NCBI RefSeq assembly: GCF_001485435.1
Contig: NZ_BCMS01000001.1
Span: 2,179,501 to 2,243,500 of the forward strand
Origin: Deinococcus grandis
GTDB taxonomy: Bacteria; Deinococcota; Deinococci; Deinococcales; Deinococcaceae
DNA: 64,000 bases
Reading direction: 5' to 3'
Position 1 is the stretch's first letter; each line of letters opens with the position of its first letter. The notes under the pieces were generated by a model, which was given only the letters and a program-made list of their open reading frames with translations, made no database searches and was not told the origin of the DNA. Shown one piece after another: positions 42,955 to 56,442 of this stretch. Made by a program: the position numbers and the translations under genes.

Positions 42955-43213
42955 GAGTGGTAGCGTCGGGCCTGATCGTGAGAGGGTTCCCCGAGCTGCG
43001 TGACTGAAGATTAAGACGCCTGCGAGCATGAAGGTCTGGTGTTGAACATGAGAAGGCGGGCCGGACTGGTGACCTGAAAGGCGCGTGTGGGTGACTTGCG
43101 GGTGGGGCGTCCCGATCTGCTAAACTTGAACTCAGTCCAATTTGGCATGCTGGGGCGACCGGCATCACCCGCCGCATCGCACCAGCCGTGAGTGCACACT
43201 CCCCGGAGGCCCC
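42955..43213. promoter_or_regulatory. Divergent intergenic region upstream of etfB
   Basis: No gene in this 259 bp. A possible etfBA promoter is TTGCGG (43095-43100) with TAAACT at 19 nt spacing (43120-43125). CTTGAACTCAGTCCAATTTGG follows; no clear operator is recognised. Promoter of the barrel gene not identified. Confidence 0.35.
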
Positions 43214-43975
43214 ATGAACATCCTGACCCTAGTCCGCCAAGTGCCCGACGCCGAAGCGCGCGTCAAGATCAACGCCCAGCAGGTCGACCTCGACGGCGCC
43301 ACCCTCGTCATCGACGGGATGGACGAGTACGGCGTGGAGGAAGCCCTGCGCCTGCGCGAGAGCGGCGCGCCCATTGAGCAGATCATCGCGCTCGCCATCG
43401 GCCCCAAACGCAACGAGGACGCCCTGCGCACCGCCCTGGCCATGGGCGTCGACCGCGCCATTCACGTCGAGACCGACGAGAAGTTCGACGCCGTGACCCT
43501 CAGCCGCGTCGTCGCGCAGGTCGCCCAGGCCGAGAACGCCACCCTGATCCTCGCGGGCGGCCAGGAAGCCGACTGGGACTCCCAGGCCCTCGGCGCCGCC
43601 AGCGCCGAACGCCTCGGCTGGCCCCAGCTCACCTGGACGAACGAACTGAAACTCGACGGTGACACCCTGACCGGCCGCCACGACGTGGACGACGGCAACG
43701 AGAGCTTCCGCGCGACCCTCCCGGCCGTGGTGACCACCCAGCAGGGCCTCAACGAACCCCGCTACCCCACTCTGCCGAACATCATGAAGGCCAAGAAGAA
43801 GGAACTCCGCAAGGACGACCCCGCGACCTACGGCCTGACGGGCAAGGTCCGCACCGTGAACGCCGAGATCCAGACCCGCGCCCGCCTGAACACCATGATC
43901 GACGGCAAGGACGCCCAGGCCGCCGCCCAGCAGCTTCTCGACCTGCTTCGCAACGAAGCCAAGGTGATCGCATGA
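43214..43975 (+). CDS. etfB: Electron transfer flavoprotein beta subunit
   Basis: 253 residues. With EtfA it forms the heterodimer that carries electrons from acyl-CoA and other dehydrogenases to the membrane quinone pool. The AMP-binding, adenine-nucleotide alpha-hydrolase-like fold is evident: ILTLVRQVPDAEARVKI, DEYGVEEALRLRESG, ALAMGVDRAIHVE, LILAGGQEADWDSQALGAASAERLGWP and the signature LPAVVTTQQGLNEPRYPTLPNIMKAKKKEL. GGAGG lies 5 nt upstream of the ATG. Overlaps etfA by ATGA. Confidence 0.95.
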   Translation: MNILTLVRQVPDAEARVKINAQQVDLDGATLVIDGMDEYGVEEALRLRESGAPIEQIIALAIGPKRNEDALRTALAMGVDRAIHVETDEKFDAVTLSRVVAQVAQAENATLILAGGQEADWDSQALGAASAERLGWPQLTWTNELKLDGDTLTGRHDVDDGNESFRATLPAVVTTQQGLNEPRYPTLPNIMKAKKKELRKDDPATYGLTGKVRTVNAEIQTRARLNTMIDGKDAQAAAQQLLDLLRNEAKVIA

Positions 43976-44931
43976 TTCTGATCGTCGCTGAACACACCGC
44001 CGGGAAACTGGCGAAAGCCACCCTGGAAATGGTCACCGCCGCCCGCGACGTGCTGGCCGGTGGGGGCCGCGAAGGCCCCATCACCCTGCTCGTGCTGGGC
44101 CAGAACGTCGCCGCGGTCGCCACCGAGGCCGCCGCCGTCGCCGATCAGGTGCTCGTCGCCGACCTGCCCGGCCTGGCCACCTACAACGCCGAGGTCTGGG
44201 CCGCCGCCACCACGCAGATCGCGCAGGAAGGCGAGGCTTCAGTCGTCATCATCGGCGGCAGCCGCTCCGGCCGCGAGTACGCCCCCCGCGTGGCCGTGAA
44301 GCTGGACGCCGCGTACCTCGAGGACGCCACCAAGCTGAGCAGCAACGGCGCGGCCCTCCAGGCGCAGCGCTACACGTACCTCGCCCGCGTGACCGAGACG
44401 GTCGAGGCCGACGGGCTGGTCGTCGTGACCGTCAAACCCGGCTCGTTCGCGCCCGCCGCCCCCGCCGCCGCGGCCGGTGAGCAGTACGACGTCGAACTCA
44501 CCCTGCCCGCCCCCCGCGTCGAGGTGACCGGCAAGAGCGTCGAGAAGAGCAGCCGCGTCGCCCTGACCGAAGCCGACGTGATCGTCACCGGTGGCCGTGG
44601 CGTGGGCAGCCCCGAGAACTTCAGCCGGTACGTCGAGGCCCTCGCGGACAACCTCGGCGCGGGCGTGGGTGCCACGCGCGCCGTCGTGGACGCCGGGTGG
44701 CGCCCCTACGCCGAACAGGTCGGCCAGACCGGCAAGACCGTGCAGCCCAAGGCGTACATCGCCCTGGGCGTCAGCGGCGCCGTGCAGCACCTGAGCGGCA
44801 TGGGCAAGAGCAAGAACATCATCGCCATCAACAAGGACGCCGAAGCACCCATCTTCAAGGTCGCGGACTACGGCATCGTGGGCGACATCAACGAGATCGT
44901 CCCCGCGCTGATCGAAGCCAGCCGGAAATAA
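43972..44931 (+). CDS. etfA: Electron transfer flavoprotein alpha subunit
   Basis: 319 residues. The N-terminal domain pairs with EtfB; the C-terminal FAD domain has VTGGRGVGSPENF, GATRAVVDAGWRPYAEQVGQTGKTVQPKAYIALGVSGAVQHLSGM and INKDAEAPIFKVADYGIVGDINEIVPAL, the standard EtfA signature. An Ala-rich insertion (SFAPAAPAAAAGEQ) lies between domains. Translationally coupled to etfB. A G-rich cassette begins 4 nt after its stop codon, followed by a strong terminator. Confidence 0.95.
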   Translation: MILIVAEHTAGKLAKATLEMVTAARDVLAGGGREGPITLLVLGQNVAAVATEAAAVADQVLVADLPGLATYNAEVWAAATTQIAQEGEASVVIIGGSRSGREYAPRVAVKLDAAYLEDATKLSSNGAALQAQRYTYLARVTETVEADGLVVVTVKPGSFAPAAPAAAAGEQYDVELTLPAPRVEVTGKSVEKSSRVALTEADVIVTGGRGVGSPENFSRYVEALADNLGAGVGATRAVVDAGWRPYAEQVGQTGKTVQPKAYIALGVSGAVQHLSGMGKSKNIIAINKDAEAPIFKVADYGIVGDINEIVPALIEASRK

Positions 44932-44934
44932 ACC

Positions 44935-45079
44935 GGGAGTAGGGAGTGGGTTGTGGGGAGTGGGTCGGTTGCCGACCTCCGCCCCAATGCCCACCTCGCC
45001 CTGAAGGGCCCGCCGACGCAAACGCAGTCGGCGGGCCCTGCTCTTGTCCCACTCCCTACTTCCCACAACCCACTCCCCC
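44935..45079. repeat. G-rich inverted-repeat cassette 1 after etfA
   Basis: Left arm 44935-44964 has five G runs of 3-4 separated by loops of 3-4 nt, a canonical G-quadruplex pattern on the coding strand. The right arm 45048-45079 is its near reverse complement (C-rich), so the arms can also pair with each other. Both share the string GGGAGTGGGTTGTGGG. A perfect terminator hairpin occupies the centre. Confidence 0.85.
45005..45039 (+). terminator. Terminator of etfBA
   Basis: A perfect 13 bp stem, AGGGCCCGCCGAC with GTCGGCGGGCCCT, loop of 9 nt, followed by GCTCTTG. It lies inside cassette 1. Confidence 0.85.
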
Positions 45080-45136
45080 ATTGAGCTTGCCTTATGCCTC
45101 CGCGCCCTGCGGGCGGGTGTCCGTGACACTGGGGGC

Positions 45137-45886
45137 ATGACAGACGCTTCGAATGGGGTGGTGGTGACGGGCGCGGCGCGCGGGATCGGCCGGGCGATCG
45201 CGGAACTGTACGCGGAACGGGGCTGGCGGGTCCTGAGTGCCGACCTGAGCCTCCCGCCGAACCTGCGCGGCCAGCGGCGCGTGAAGGCGGACGTGAGTAC
45301 CGCCGCCGGACGGGAACGGATCGTCCGGGCGGCGCGCGAGATGGGCGGCGTGCAGGTCCTCGTGAACAACGCGGCGTTCCAGGGCGCGCACGGCAGCGTG
45401 CTGGACGTCAGCGAGCGCGGCTGGGCCCGCACCCTGAACGTGAACCTGACCGCCCCGCTGCTGCTCACGCGGGCGCTGGTGGATCTGCTGCCGCGCGGCG
45501 CGGCCGTGGTGAACGTGGCGAGCGTGCAGGGCCTGTTCGCCGAGCAGGGCAACGCGGCGTACAACGCCAGCAAGGGCGGCCTCGTGAACCTGACCCGCGC
45601 GATGGCGCTGGACCTCGCGCCACACGGGCTACGCGTGAACGCCGTCGCGCCCGGTGCGATCAGCACCGAGGCGGTCCTGCAGAGCATCACCGAGAGTGAC
45701 GACCCCGAGCAGACCCGCCGGGACTACGAGGACCTGCACGCCCTGCGCCGCCTGGGCACACCCCGCGAGGTCGCGCAGGTCGTGTACTTCCTGGGCAGCG
45801 AGGACGCCGCGTTCATGACCGGCGCTATCGTACCGGTAGACGGCGGCATGACCGCGTCGTTCATGATGGCGGGCCGCCCGGTGTAG
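45137..45886 (+). CDS. Short-chain dehydrogenase/reductase
   Basis: 249-residue classical SDR. Cofactor motif VVTGAARGIGRAIAELYAERG, NNAAF (NNAG equivalent), catalytic Ser in VVNVASVQG and the YxxxK in AAYNASKGGLVNLTRAMA; FLGSEDAAFMTGAIVPVDGGM at the end is typical of 3-oxoacyl-ACP reductase-like SDRs. The substrate is unknown; ADLSLPP after the second beta strand (Asp) favours NAD over NADP. ATG 45137 starts the Rossmann fold; a GACACT box lies 6 nt upstream. Flanked on both sides by G-rich cassettes. Confidence 0.93.
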   Translation: MTDASNGVVVTGAARGIGRAIAELYAERGWRVLSADLSLPPNLRGQRRVKADVSTAAGRERIVRAAREMGGVQVLVNNAAFQGAHGSVLDVSERGWARTLNVNLTAPLLLTRALVDLLPRGAAVVNVASVQGLFAEQGNAAYNASKGGLVNLTRAMALDLAPHGLRVNAVAPGAISTEAVLQSITESDDPEQTRRDYEDLHALRRLGTPREVAQVVYFLGSEDAAFMTGAIVPVDGGMTASFMMAGRPV

Positions 45887-45888
45887 GA

Positions 45889-45987
45889 GGGGAAGTGGGT
45901 TGTGGGGAGTGGATAGGTCCTCTCCTCCGCCCCGATCCGTGCGGGCGACAGAACGAGCAATCCGGTCCCTCCCACTCCCTACTCCCC
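45889..45987. repeat. G-rich inverted-repeat cassette 2 between SDR and dsbB
   Basis: Left arm 45889-45912, starting 2 nt after the SDR stop codon, carries G runs in the order GGGG, GGG, GGGG, GG with loops of 3-4 nt and shares AAGTGGGTTGTGGGGAGTGG with cassette 1. The right arm 45967-45987 is C-rich on this strand; on the reverse strand it is a four-run G-quadruplex pattern beginning 7 nt after the dsbB stop. Confidence 0.8.
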
Positions 45988-45994
45988 GGCTTCC

Positions 45995-46426
45995 TCAGAT
46001 CGTGCGGTTTCGCCGCCAGCTCAGCAGGCCGATGATGAGCGTGAAGGCGATCATGCTCAGGACCGGGATGGTCAGGACGGTGTTCAGCGGGGAGTTCATG
46101 CCCCACACGGGCCAGGGGGTGCCGCACGACGCGCTGGGGTCGGCGGTGCAGGCGCGCAGGACGGGCACGACGCCCCACGTTTCGAGGTTCTGGTACAGCG
46201 CGATCAGCACGCCGGTCCCGGCCAGAGGCAGGGCGTAGCGGCGCACGTGCAGGTCGCCGGTCAGGGCCGCGACGCCCAGGATGATGGCCAGCGGGTACAT
46301 GCAGATGCGCTGGAACCAGCACAGGACGCACGGATTGAAGTGGCGGATCTCGCTGAAGTACAGGCTGCCCAGCGTGGCGATCAGGGACACGACCCACGCG
46401 GCGTACAGGCGGTTGTCGCGGCTCAC
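45995..46426 (-). CDS. Disulfide bond formation protein, DsbB/BdbC family
   Basis: 143 residues, four membrane helices. First redox pair in HFNPCVLCWFQRICMYPLAI (CxxC), second pair in the external loop LRACTADPSASCGTPWPVWG. It reoxidises the DsbA-like partner and passes electrons to quinone. The GTG start at 46426 comes 3 nt after the stop of the upstream DsbA-like gene, so the two form an operon. The short second loop is as in BdbC proteins. Confidence 0.93.
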   Translation of the reverse strand: MSRDNRLYAAWVVSLIATLGSLYFSEIRHFNPCVLCWFQRICMYPLAIILGVAALTGDLHVRRYALPLAGTGVLIALYQNLETWGVVPVLRACTADPSASCGTPWPVWGMNSPLNTVLTIPVLSMIAFTLIIGLLSWRRNRTI

Positions 46427-46429
46427 GGC

Positions 46430-47098
46430 TTACTTCGCGGCGTCGATGGCGGCGCCGATGTCGGCGGCGGTGGCGTTGACCTGCTTGCCGTTCACGAACA
46501 CGGTGGGCGTGCCGGTCACGCGGGCCTTGACGACCTGCGCTTCCATGGCGTCCACGCGGGCGGCGGTGGCGTCGCTGTCCAGGCACTCGGCGAACTTGCT
46601 CTGTTCGAGGGTTTCGAGGTTCCCGGCGAGTTCCTTCAGACGGCTCTTGGTGGCCCAGACGGTGTTCTCGTCGCCCTGCGCGCGGAACAGGATGGGTTTG
46701 AAGGCGTTGAAGGCGTCGTTCCCACCCTGATCGTAGACGCACATGGCGGCCTGCGCGGCGAGTTTGCTGTCGTCGGTGGGGAGGCTGCGGGCCTCGGCCA
46801 GGAAGGGCCACAGCAGGGAGTACTGCTTGATCTTGCCGGTGTCCACGTACTTGGTCTTCAGTTCGGGCGCGACGGTCGCCTCGAAGTTCTGGCAGACGGG
46901 GCACTTGAAGTCCTCGACGACCACGACGTCCACCGGGGCGCTCTCCTGCCCGGCGAAGGGGACGCCCTTCAGGTCGAAGGCGGCGGTTCCGGCGGCGGGT
47001 TTGCCCTGCACGGCGAACACGGCCAGGCCGATGAGGACGGCGGCGATCAGCGTGCCGATCACCAGGAACATGCGGTTGGGGTTGCTGTTGGCGGTCAT
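46430..47098 (-). CDS. DsbA-like thioredoxin-fold oxidase, membrane anchored
   Basis: 222 residues: N-terminal anchor (MFLVIGTLIAAVLIGLAVFAV), then a DSBA-type domain with FKCPVCQNF (CPVC active site), an inserted helical part, and the cis-Pro motif VTGTPTVFVNGK. It introduces disulfides into exported proteins and is partnered with the DsbB-like gene downstream. TACACT (47109-47114 on the reverse strand) is 10 nt before the ATG with no ribosome binding site. A 10 bp perfect palindromic element stands just upstream of that promoter. Confidence 0.93.
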   Translation of the reverse strand: MTANSNPNRMFLVIGTLIAAVLIGLAVFAVQGKPAAGTAAFDLKGVPFAGQESAPVDVVVVEDFKCPVCQNFEATVAPELKTKYVDTGKIKQYSLLWPFLAEARSLPTDDSKLAAQAAMCVYDQGGNDAFNAFKPILFRAQGDENTVWATKSRLKELAGNLETLEQSKFAECLDSDATAARVDAMEAQVVKARVTGTPTVFVNGKQVNATAADIGAAIDAAK

Positions 47099-47122
47099 GG
47101 TTGGGGGCAGTGTAGAGCATTT

Positions 47123-47220
47123 GCCATAAAGAGCTGTTCTTTATGGCCGAGCGGAGCGAGTGAATTTTGCCGAGCAGGACGAAGAATGGAGGCATCGGAA
47201 GTCTGTTTTTCCGATGCCGT
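47123..47220. repeat. Pair of perfect hairpins upstream of the dsbA-like gene
   Basis: First: GCCATAAAGA (47123-47132) with TCTTTATGGC (47138-47147), loop 5 nt. Second, 45 nt on: GGCATCGGAA with TTCCGATGCC, loop 8 nt, ending at about 47220. Between them lies GAGCGGAGCGAG, the same block as in the dispersed repeats A-C. The string AGAGCATTTG at its edge recurs at 56785-56794. A further hairpin CGCCCCG / CGGGGCG (about 47281-47304) probably terminates the neighbouring membrane-protein transcript. Confidence 0.7.
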
Positions 47221-47324
47221 AATTCGGAGACCTGCGCTGACGCGGGTCACGCGGGGCACGCGCCCTGATCCACATGAGAACGCCCCGGCGCATGGCTCGG
47301 GGCGACGGACGTGCGACAGGGGGA

Positions 47325-47959
47325 TCAGGCGCTCGCGGCGGCCTCACGCTGGGCGCGGCGGGCGCGGGCGCGCAGGATCAGGCTGACGACGCGCCGCACG
47401 GCGCTGACGGTCAGGCCGATGATCATGGCGATCAGGGCGGTCCGCTGGAACGCCTCGTTGGTGGGCAGCGTGAGGCTGCCGTCCAGCTTGGTGGCGAACC
47501 GGCCCATGCCGATGATGACGCCGGCGTACAGCGCGGCGGCGAAGGGCAGCACGAACAGCCCCCCGGAGTGCTTTATGAGCAGCACCCCCGCCAGCGCGCC
47601 CCCCACCAGCGGCAGGATGACGGCCCACTGTTCGGGGGGCGTGACGGGACTGAAGTACCCCAGGCCGCCCAACAGCAGCGCGACGTAGCCGTACCAGCCG
47701 TCGAATTCGTCCGCGATGATCGTCAGGGCCACCCAGGTCAGCAGGCGCACCGGCCACTCGCCGGGCGTCCACTGGAAGTACGCCAGGGCCGCCAGGGTGA
47801 TCAGGCCGCCCAGCAGGTGCGCCAGGGCGCGGCCCGGCGTGATGCGCGGCGGTTCGAACTCCGGCAGGCGTGGGCGGCGGGCCCGGCGGGTGCGGGTCGG
47901 CGCGGGGGCCGGGGTGACCGGCGGGGTGGGCTGAGGTGCGGGGGCGGAGTCGGGCGCGG

Positions 47960-47963
<4 letters not shown>
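47325..47963 (-). CDS. Membrane protein of unknown function, coupled to uvrA
   Basis: 212 residues: a Pro/Ala/Arg-rich cytoplasmic N-terminus (PAPQPTPPVTPAPAPTRTRRARRPR) and four to six membrane helices (LAHLLGGLITLAALAYF, LLTWVALTIIA, YVALLLGGLGYF, WAVILPLVGGALAGVLLI, GLFVLPFAAALYAGVIIG, TALIAMIIGLTVSAVRRV). No family recognised. Its ATG overlaps the uvrA stop (ATGA), so it is translated from the same message. Confidence 0.78.
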
Positions 47964-51055
<3,092 letters not shown>

Positions 51056-51107
51056 GGTGTGGCTCCTCGTGCGCGGCCGGGCGTGCATGCAGCGGGCCGC
51101 CGATGAT

Positions 51108-51124
51108 TTACGTTGCGTGCGTAA
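51108..51124. promoter_or_regulatory. RDRM-like palindrome upstream of uvrA
   Basis: TTACG-N7-CGTAA, 17 bp, has the same length and half-site spacing as the Deinococcus radiation/desiccation response motif (TTATG-N7-CATAA). On the reverse strand a TACACT -10 box (51153-51158) would place it about 20-40 nt downstream of the transcription start. uvrA belongs to the predicted RDR regulon in other Deinococcus species. The sequence match to the consensus is weaker than at gyrB. Confidence 0.5.
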
Positions 51125-51204
51125 GGTCACCCCTGCGCTTCGGAAACGAGACAGTGTAGCAGGTCAGCCCGCGATTCTGCTATGACCCGCAGCCTCATCC
51201 TTCA

Positions 51205-52166
51205 TTACGGCAACGTCAGCACGCGCACGTTCCCATCCCGCGCACTCAAGAAGCTGAGCCGCCGCCCGTCGGGACTGACCGACCAGTCCGCCAGCCTCAC
51301 CTGATCGCCCAGGTCGCCCAGGGTCTTCCAGGCGTTCGCGGTCACGTCGTACTGCCGCAGCGTGTGCGGGCCGCCCGCCGCGTTCAGCGGAATCAGCAGC
51401 AGGCGCGTGGCATCCCGCCAGCGGTACGAGCCGAACACGCTCAGTTCGCGCGGGCTGCCCCCGGCGGTCGCCTGGAGCCACAGGCCGTTGCGGGCGGCGC
51501 TGTCGAAGGCGACGGTGTAAGCGACCTGCCGACCGTCGGGGCTGAGGGTCACCGAGCGGAAGCCCAGCGCCTGCCGCAGCACCCGCCGCGCACCGGTGCG
51601 GGTGTCCAGGGTGAACAGTTCCCGGTCGCGGGCCGCCGCGCTGGGCTTGCCGCTCAGGAGCAGCGTCGAGTCGTTCACCCAGCCGTGGATGCTGCCACCG
51701 GGCAGGGTCGCCACCAGCCGGGGCGCGCCGAACACGTCCGCGACGAACACCCGCGTGACGCGCCGGTCGAAGTTGCCGCTCGTGCTGCTGCGCGCGTACG
51801 CCAGTCGCGTCTCGGCGCGCGTCCAGACGACGTCCGCGCCGTACGTGGGCAGCGTGAAGCGCCGCCCGTCGGTCAGGCGTTCCAGGGTGGTCGCCTCGCC
51901 CGCGCCGGGCCGCACCGCCCAGCGCAGCGACGGCGAGAAGAACGCCACGCTGGAGAAGCGCCGCGTGACCTCTCCCCCGTCCGCCGGGACGCTGTAGATG
52001 CCGGTCGAGCCGCGCGCCGGGGGGCCGTCCAGGAACAGCAGCGCGCGCGAGTCGGGCGTCCAGACCACGCCGGGGCAGCACTCGCCGCTCAGGACCGCGC
52101 GGGACGGCAGCGTGGCGGCCTCTGCCGCGCCCAGCAACAGGGCCGTCAGAGCCAGGAGCGTGCGCT

Positions 52167-52170
<4 letters not shown>
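51205..52170 (-). CDS. Secreted TolB-like (PD40) beta-propeller protein
   Basis: 321 residues with signal peptide MKRTLLALTALLLGAAEA. Several PD40/WD40-like blades are visible: WTPDSRALLFLDG, WTRAETRLAYARS, LSPDGRQVAYTVAF, WSVSPDGRRLSFLSARDG, each with the xPDGxxxxF pattern. Such domains bind peptides or other proteins at the cell surface; the partner is unknown. Start GTG 52170 has GGAGGTG at a suitable distance and overlaps the stop of the M23 peptidase gene (GTGA), indicating coupled synthesis and perhaps joint action on the cell envelope. Confidence 0.82.
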
Positions 52171-52904
<734 letters not shown>

Positions 52905-52950
52905 CCGCGCATCAGGGTAGGCGCGCCCACCTTCTGCCCTGCCCGTTCCT

Positions 52951-54129
<1,179 letters not shown>

Positions 54130-54497
54130 CAGGGCAGGGTACCAGACCGCAGAAATCCGAGGTCTTGCGGGGCGTCATCACAGCAGTTTTCAGAGGGGTC
54201 GAGGGGGTTCCAGGGTGCCTCCGACACGAGCAGCGCGGGAAGGGGTCCAGACCGGCGGTTGGCAGTCGGAGGGTGTGCGTCTCGCCCCAGGACAAGGCTG
54301 GGCCCCGCTGTCGCCCCCAGCAACAGGGCAGACTTGCGGGACCACGCCGCCGCGCGCAGTCGAGAACGACCGCAGGTGAAGTGTGCCCCCGGCTCCAGGG
54401 TGCTCCTGGGCCCCGCTGCGAGTCCCGACCGCGCATGAACGCCGCCCGGCCCGTTCCCTCACCCTCCGGCGCGGACGCGCGGGCCATACTTCCGGGC
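54130..54497. other. Gap without recognisable gene
   Basis: Apart from the leaderless promoter of the RlmI-like gene at its left end and a CATACT box (54485-54490) at its right end, nothing convincing is seen in these 368 bp. Reading frames crossing it lack ribosome binding sites and conserved-looking sequence; it may hold decayed coding sequence. Confidence 0.5.
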
Positions 54498-55052
54498 GTG
54501 ATGCCCCGCGCTGCCCGTCCCCTGTTCGCCCTGCTGTCCTGCACCCTGATCGCCGGGTGCGGCCTGATTCCCACGCCCAGCGTGGACGTGAAGGATGCCC
54601 GCCTGGACCTGCCGTCCAGCGGCGCGCTGAGCGGAAAGGTCGTGTACCTGCAACGGGACAGTCTGGCCGGGAACAGCGTTCCGGCGGCGCTGCAGCAGGT
54701 CATGGTGCGCGGGGTCGCCACGTACCGCACGGGCGGACTGGGCACGCTGCGCGCGGTGGACATGTTCGTCCGGACCGACCTGACGACGCTGCCCGCGACC
54801 TGCACGCGGTACGCGGCGACGCCGACCGCGCCGGGCATGGTGGTGTGCGACGCGGCGGGCGAGGCGGCGCAGGCCATCGGGCAGCTGTCCCTGACCGCCG
54901 GGCAGGGCGTGCCGTTCACGCTGGGCGGCCCGGCGCTGGACACGGCCGCGAAGGCCGGGCACGGGTTCTTCGGGATGCGTTTCAGCAGCGGGCAGAGTGT
55001 CTTCGGCGACACCCTGGACCTGACCGGCATGAAGGCCAGCGCGCGCCTGTAA
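54498..55052 (+). CDS. Putative lipoprotein, unknown function
   Basis: 184 residues from the GTG at 54498 (next codon ATG). Lipoprotein signal ARPLFALLSCTLIAGC with Cys about 17; the mature domain is beta-rich (VDVKDARLDLPSSGALSGKVVYLQRD ... FFGMRFSSGQSVFGDTLDLTGMKASARL) without a known family. A CATACT box ends 7 nt before the GTG, and no ribosome binding site is seen, so the transcript is probably leaderless. A 7 bp hairpin (GCGGGGG/CCCCCGC, 55059-55080) follows. Confidence 0.75.
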   Translation: MMPRAARPLFALLSCTLIAGCGLIPTPSVDVKDARLDLPSSGALSGKVVYLQRDSLAGNSVPAALQQVMVRGVATYRTGGLGTLRAVDMFVRTDLTTLPATCTRYAATPTAPGMVVCDAAGEAAQAIGQLSLTAGQGVPFTLGGPALDTAAKAGHGFFGMRFSSGQSVFGDTLDLTGMKASARL

Positions 55053-55143
55053 CGTCCCGCGGGGGTGGCGCGGCCCCCGCTTCATGAAGAGGGATGGTGA
55101 CCGGCACACCGAACATGGCCCGTCCTTTGCCGTAGCTTCAGGC

Positions 55144-56433
55144 GTGCCTCACAATTTCCGCGTTCGCCTGCTGGGCCTGGGCGTGGCCCTGCTCCTCTCA
55201 CCGGCCGCGCTGGGCAGTCCCGCCACCGACCTGTTCGACGCGGCGACCCGGCAGGTGCAGCGCAACTACTACGGCTGGGCGACCGGCGACCTGACGGACC
55301 TGACACGGCAGTATGCGGACACCCTCGCGCAGCGCTGTGCGCCCGAGGGGGACGCCTGCTCGTTCGATACGGGCCGCGCGGTGCTGGGCGACCTGTTCAG
55401 GGCGTTCGGGGACGCGCACACGAACGTCCGCGACGCCGAGGGCGCCGAGCGCCTGCGCGAGCAGCAGCTGAACCTCGCGGTGCCGCGCACGGGCGCGCGG
55501 GTCGTGCGGGTCGAGGGCGGCCTGCTCGTCGCCGGGGTCACGCCCGGCAGCCCAGCCGAGGAGGCGGGACTGCGCGAGTTCGACCTGATCACCACCGTGC
55601 AGGGCGAGGCCGCCGGGAAACGCGGCGGGGAGGACGCCCCGGTCGGCCCGAAGGAGTTCGTGCGGCTGGAACGCGCCGCGCAGCCCATCCAGGTGACGGT
55701 CCGCCGCGCGGGCCGCCCGGACCTGGCCCTCACGCTGGGCAGCGCGGCGTTGCAGGCCCGCGACGAACCCACGCTGTCCTGGGTGGGCCCGGAGAACCGC
55801 ACGGCGCTGATCCGCTACCCGACGTTCCTCCCGGCCGACGCGGCGGCGCTGTTCGTCAAGCGGGTGCAGGAGGCCCGCGCGGGCGGCGCGCAGGCGCTGA
55901 TCGTGGACCTGCGCTTCAACGGGGGCGGGAGCCTCGCGCAGTGCGTGGCGGCGGCCAGCGTGTTCACGCCCGTCGAGTACCGCGCGCAGTCGCGCGGGGG
56001 GAGCGGCAGCGTGTACCGGGGCGCCGACGGGCAGCTGGTGCCCATGACCGCCCCGCGCCGCCCGCCGGGGCCGCCGCCCGCGCCGCTGTGGGCCGGGCCG
56101 ACGGCGCTGCTGGTCGGGCCGAACACGGCGTCCTGCGCGGAGGTCTTCACGTTCTACGCGCAGCGTGCCGGGGCACTCGCGGTGGGCGAGGCGACCAAGG
56201 GCGTGCAGAACAGCGGCGTGAACTTCCTGCCCCTCCCGGACGGCGGGGTGGTGTCGGTCACGATCCTGCGGGCCTTCGGGCCGGACGGGGCGCCCCTGCC
56301 CGAACGGATCACGCCGGACGTCACGGCCCCCACCGACCTGGACCTGCTGACGACCGCGGGCCGCGACAGCACCCTGGAGGCGGCGCTGCTGAACCTGCGG
56401 GGCGCGCAGGGCCTGCGGCCACCCGAGCGGTAA
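55144..56433 (+). CDS. S41-family (C-terminal processing-like) serine protease
   Basis: 429 residues with a signal peptide (RVRLLGLGVALLLSPAALGS). A helical N-terminal region, a PDZ domain (VVRVEGGLLVAGVTPGSPAEEAGLREFDLITTVQG, near residue 130) and the tail-specific protease domain: ALIVDLRFNGGGS, GPNTASCAEVFTFYAQ with the catalytic Ser, and GEATKGVQNSG with the catalytic Lys (Ser-Lys dyad). Probably acts on exported proteins. Start GTG 55144 is 5 nt after TAGCTT (55133-55138); the upstream ATG at 55084 is less likely because it delays the signal peptide. Confidence 0.88.
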   Translation: MPHNFRVRLLGLGVALLLSPAALGSPATDLFDAATRQVQRNYYGWATGDLTDLTRQYADTLAQRCAPEGDACSFDTGRAVLGDLFRAFGDAHTNVRDAEGAERLREQQLNLAVPRTGARVVRVEGGLLVAGVTPGSPAEEAGLREFDLITTVQGEAAGKRGGEDAPVGPKEFVRLERAAQPIQVTVRRAGRPDLALTLGSAALQARDEPTLSWVGPENRTALIRYPTFLPADAAALFVKRVQEARAGGAQALIVDLRFNGGGSLAQCVAAASVFTPVEYRAQSRGGSGSVYRGADGQLVPMTAPRRPPGPPPAPLWAGPTALLVGPNTASCAEVFTFYAQRAGALAVGEATKGVQNSGVNFLPLPDGGVVSVTILRAFGPDGAPLPERITPDVTAPTDLDLLTTAGRDSTLEAALLNLRGAQGLRPPER

Positions 56434-56442
56434 CACGCAGTG

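Noticed and set aside
47123..47147. Palindrome considered as an RDRM
   Set aside because: It contains TTTATGG but the half-sites are 10 bp with a 5 nt centre, not TTATG-N7-CATAA, and dsb genes are not known members of that regulon.
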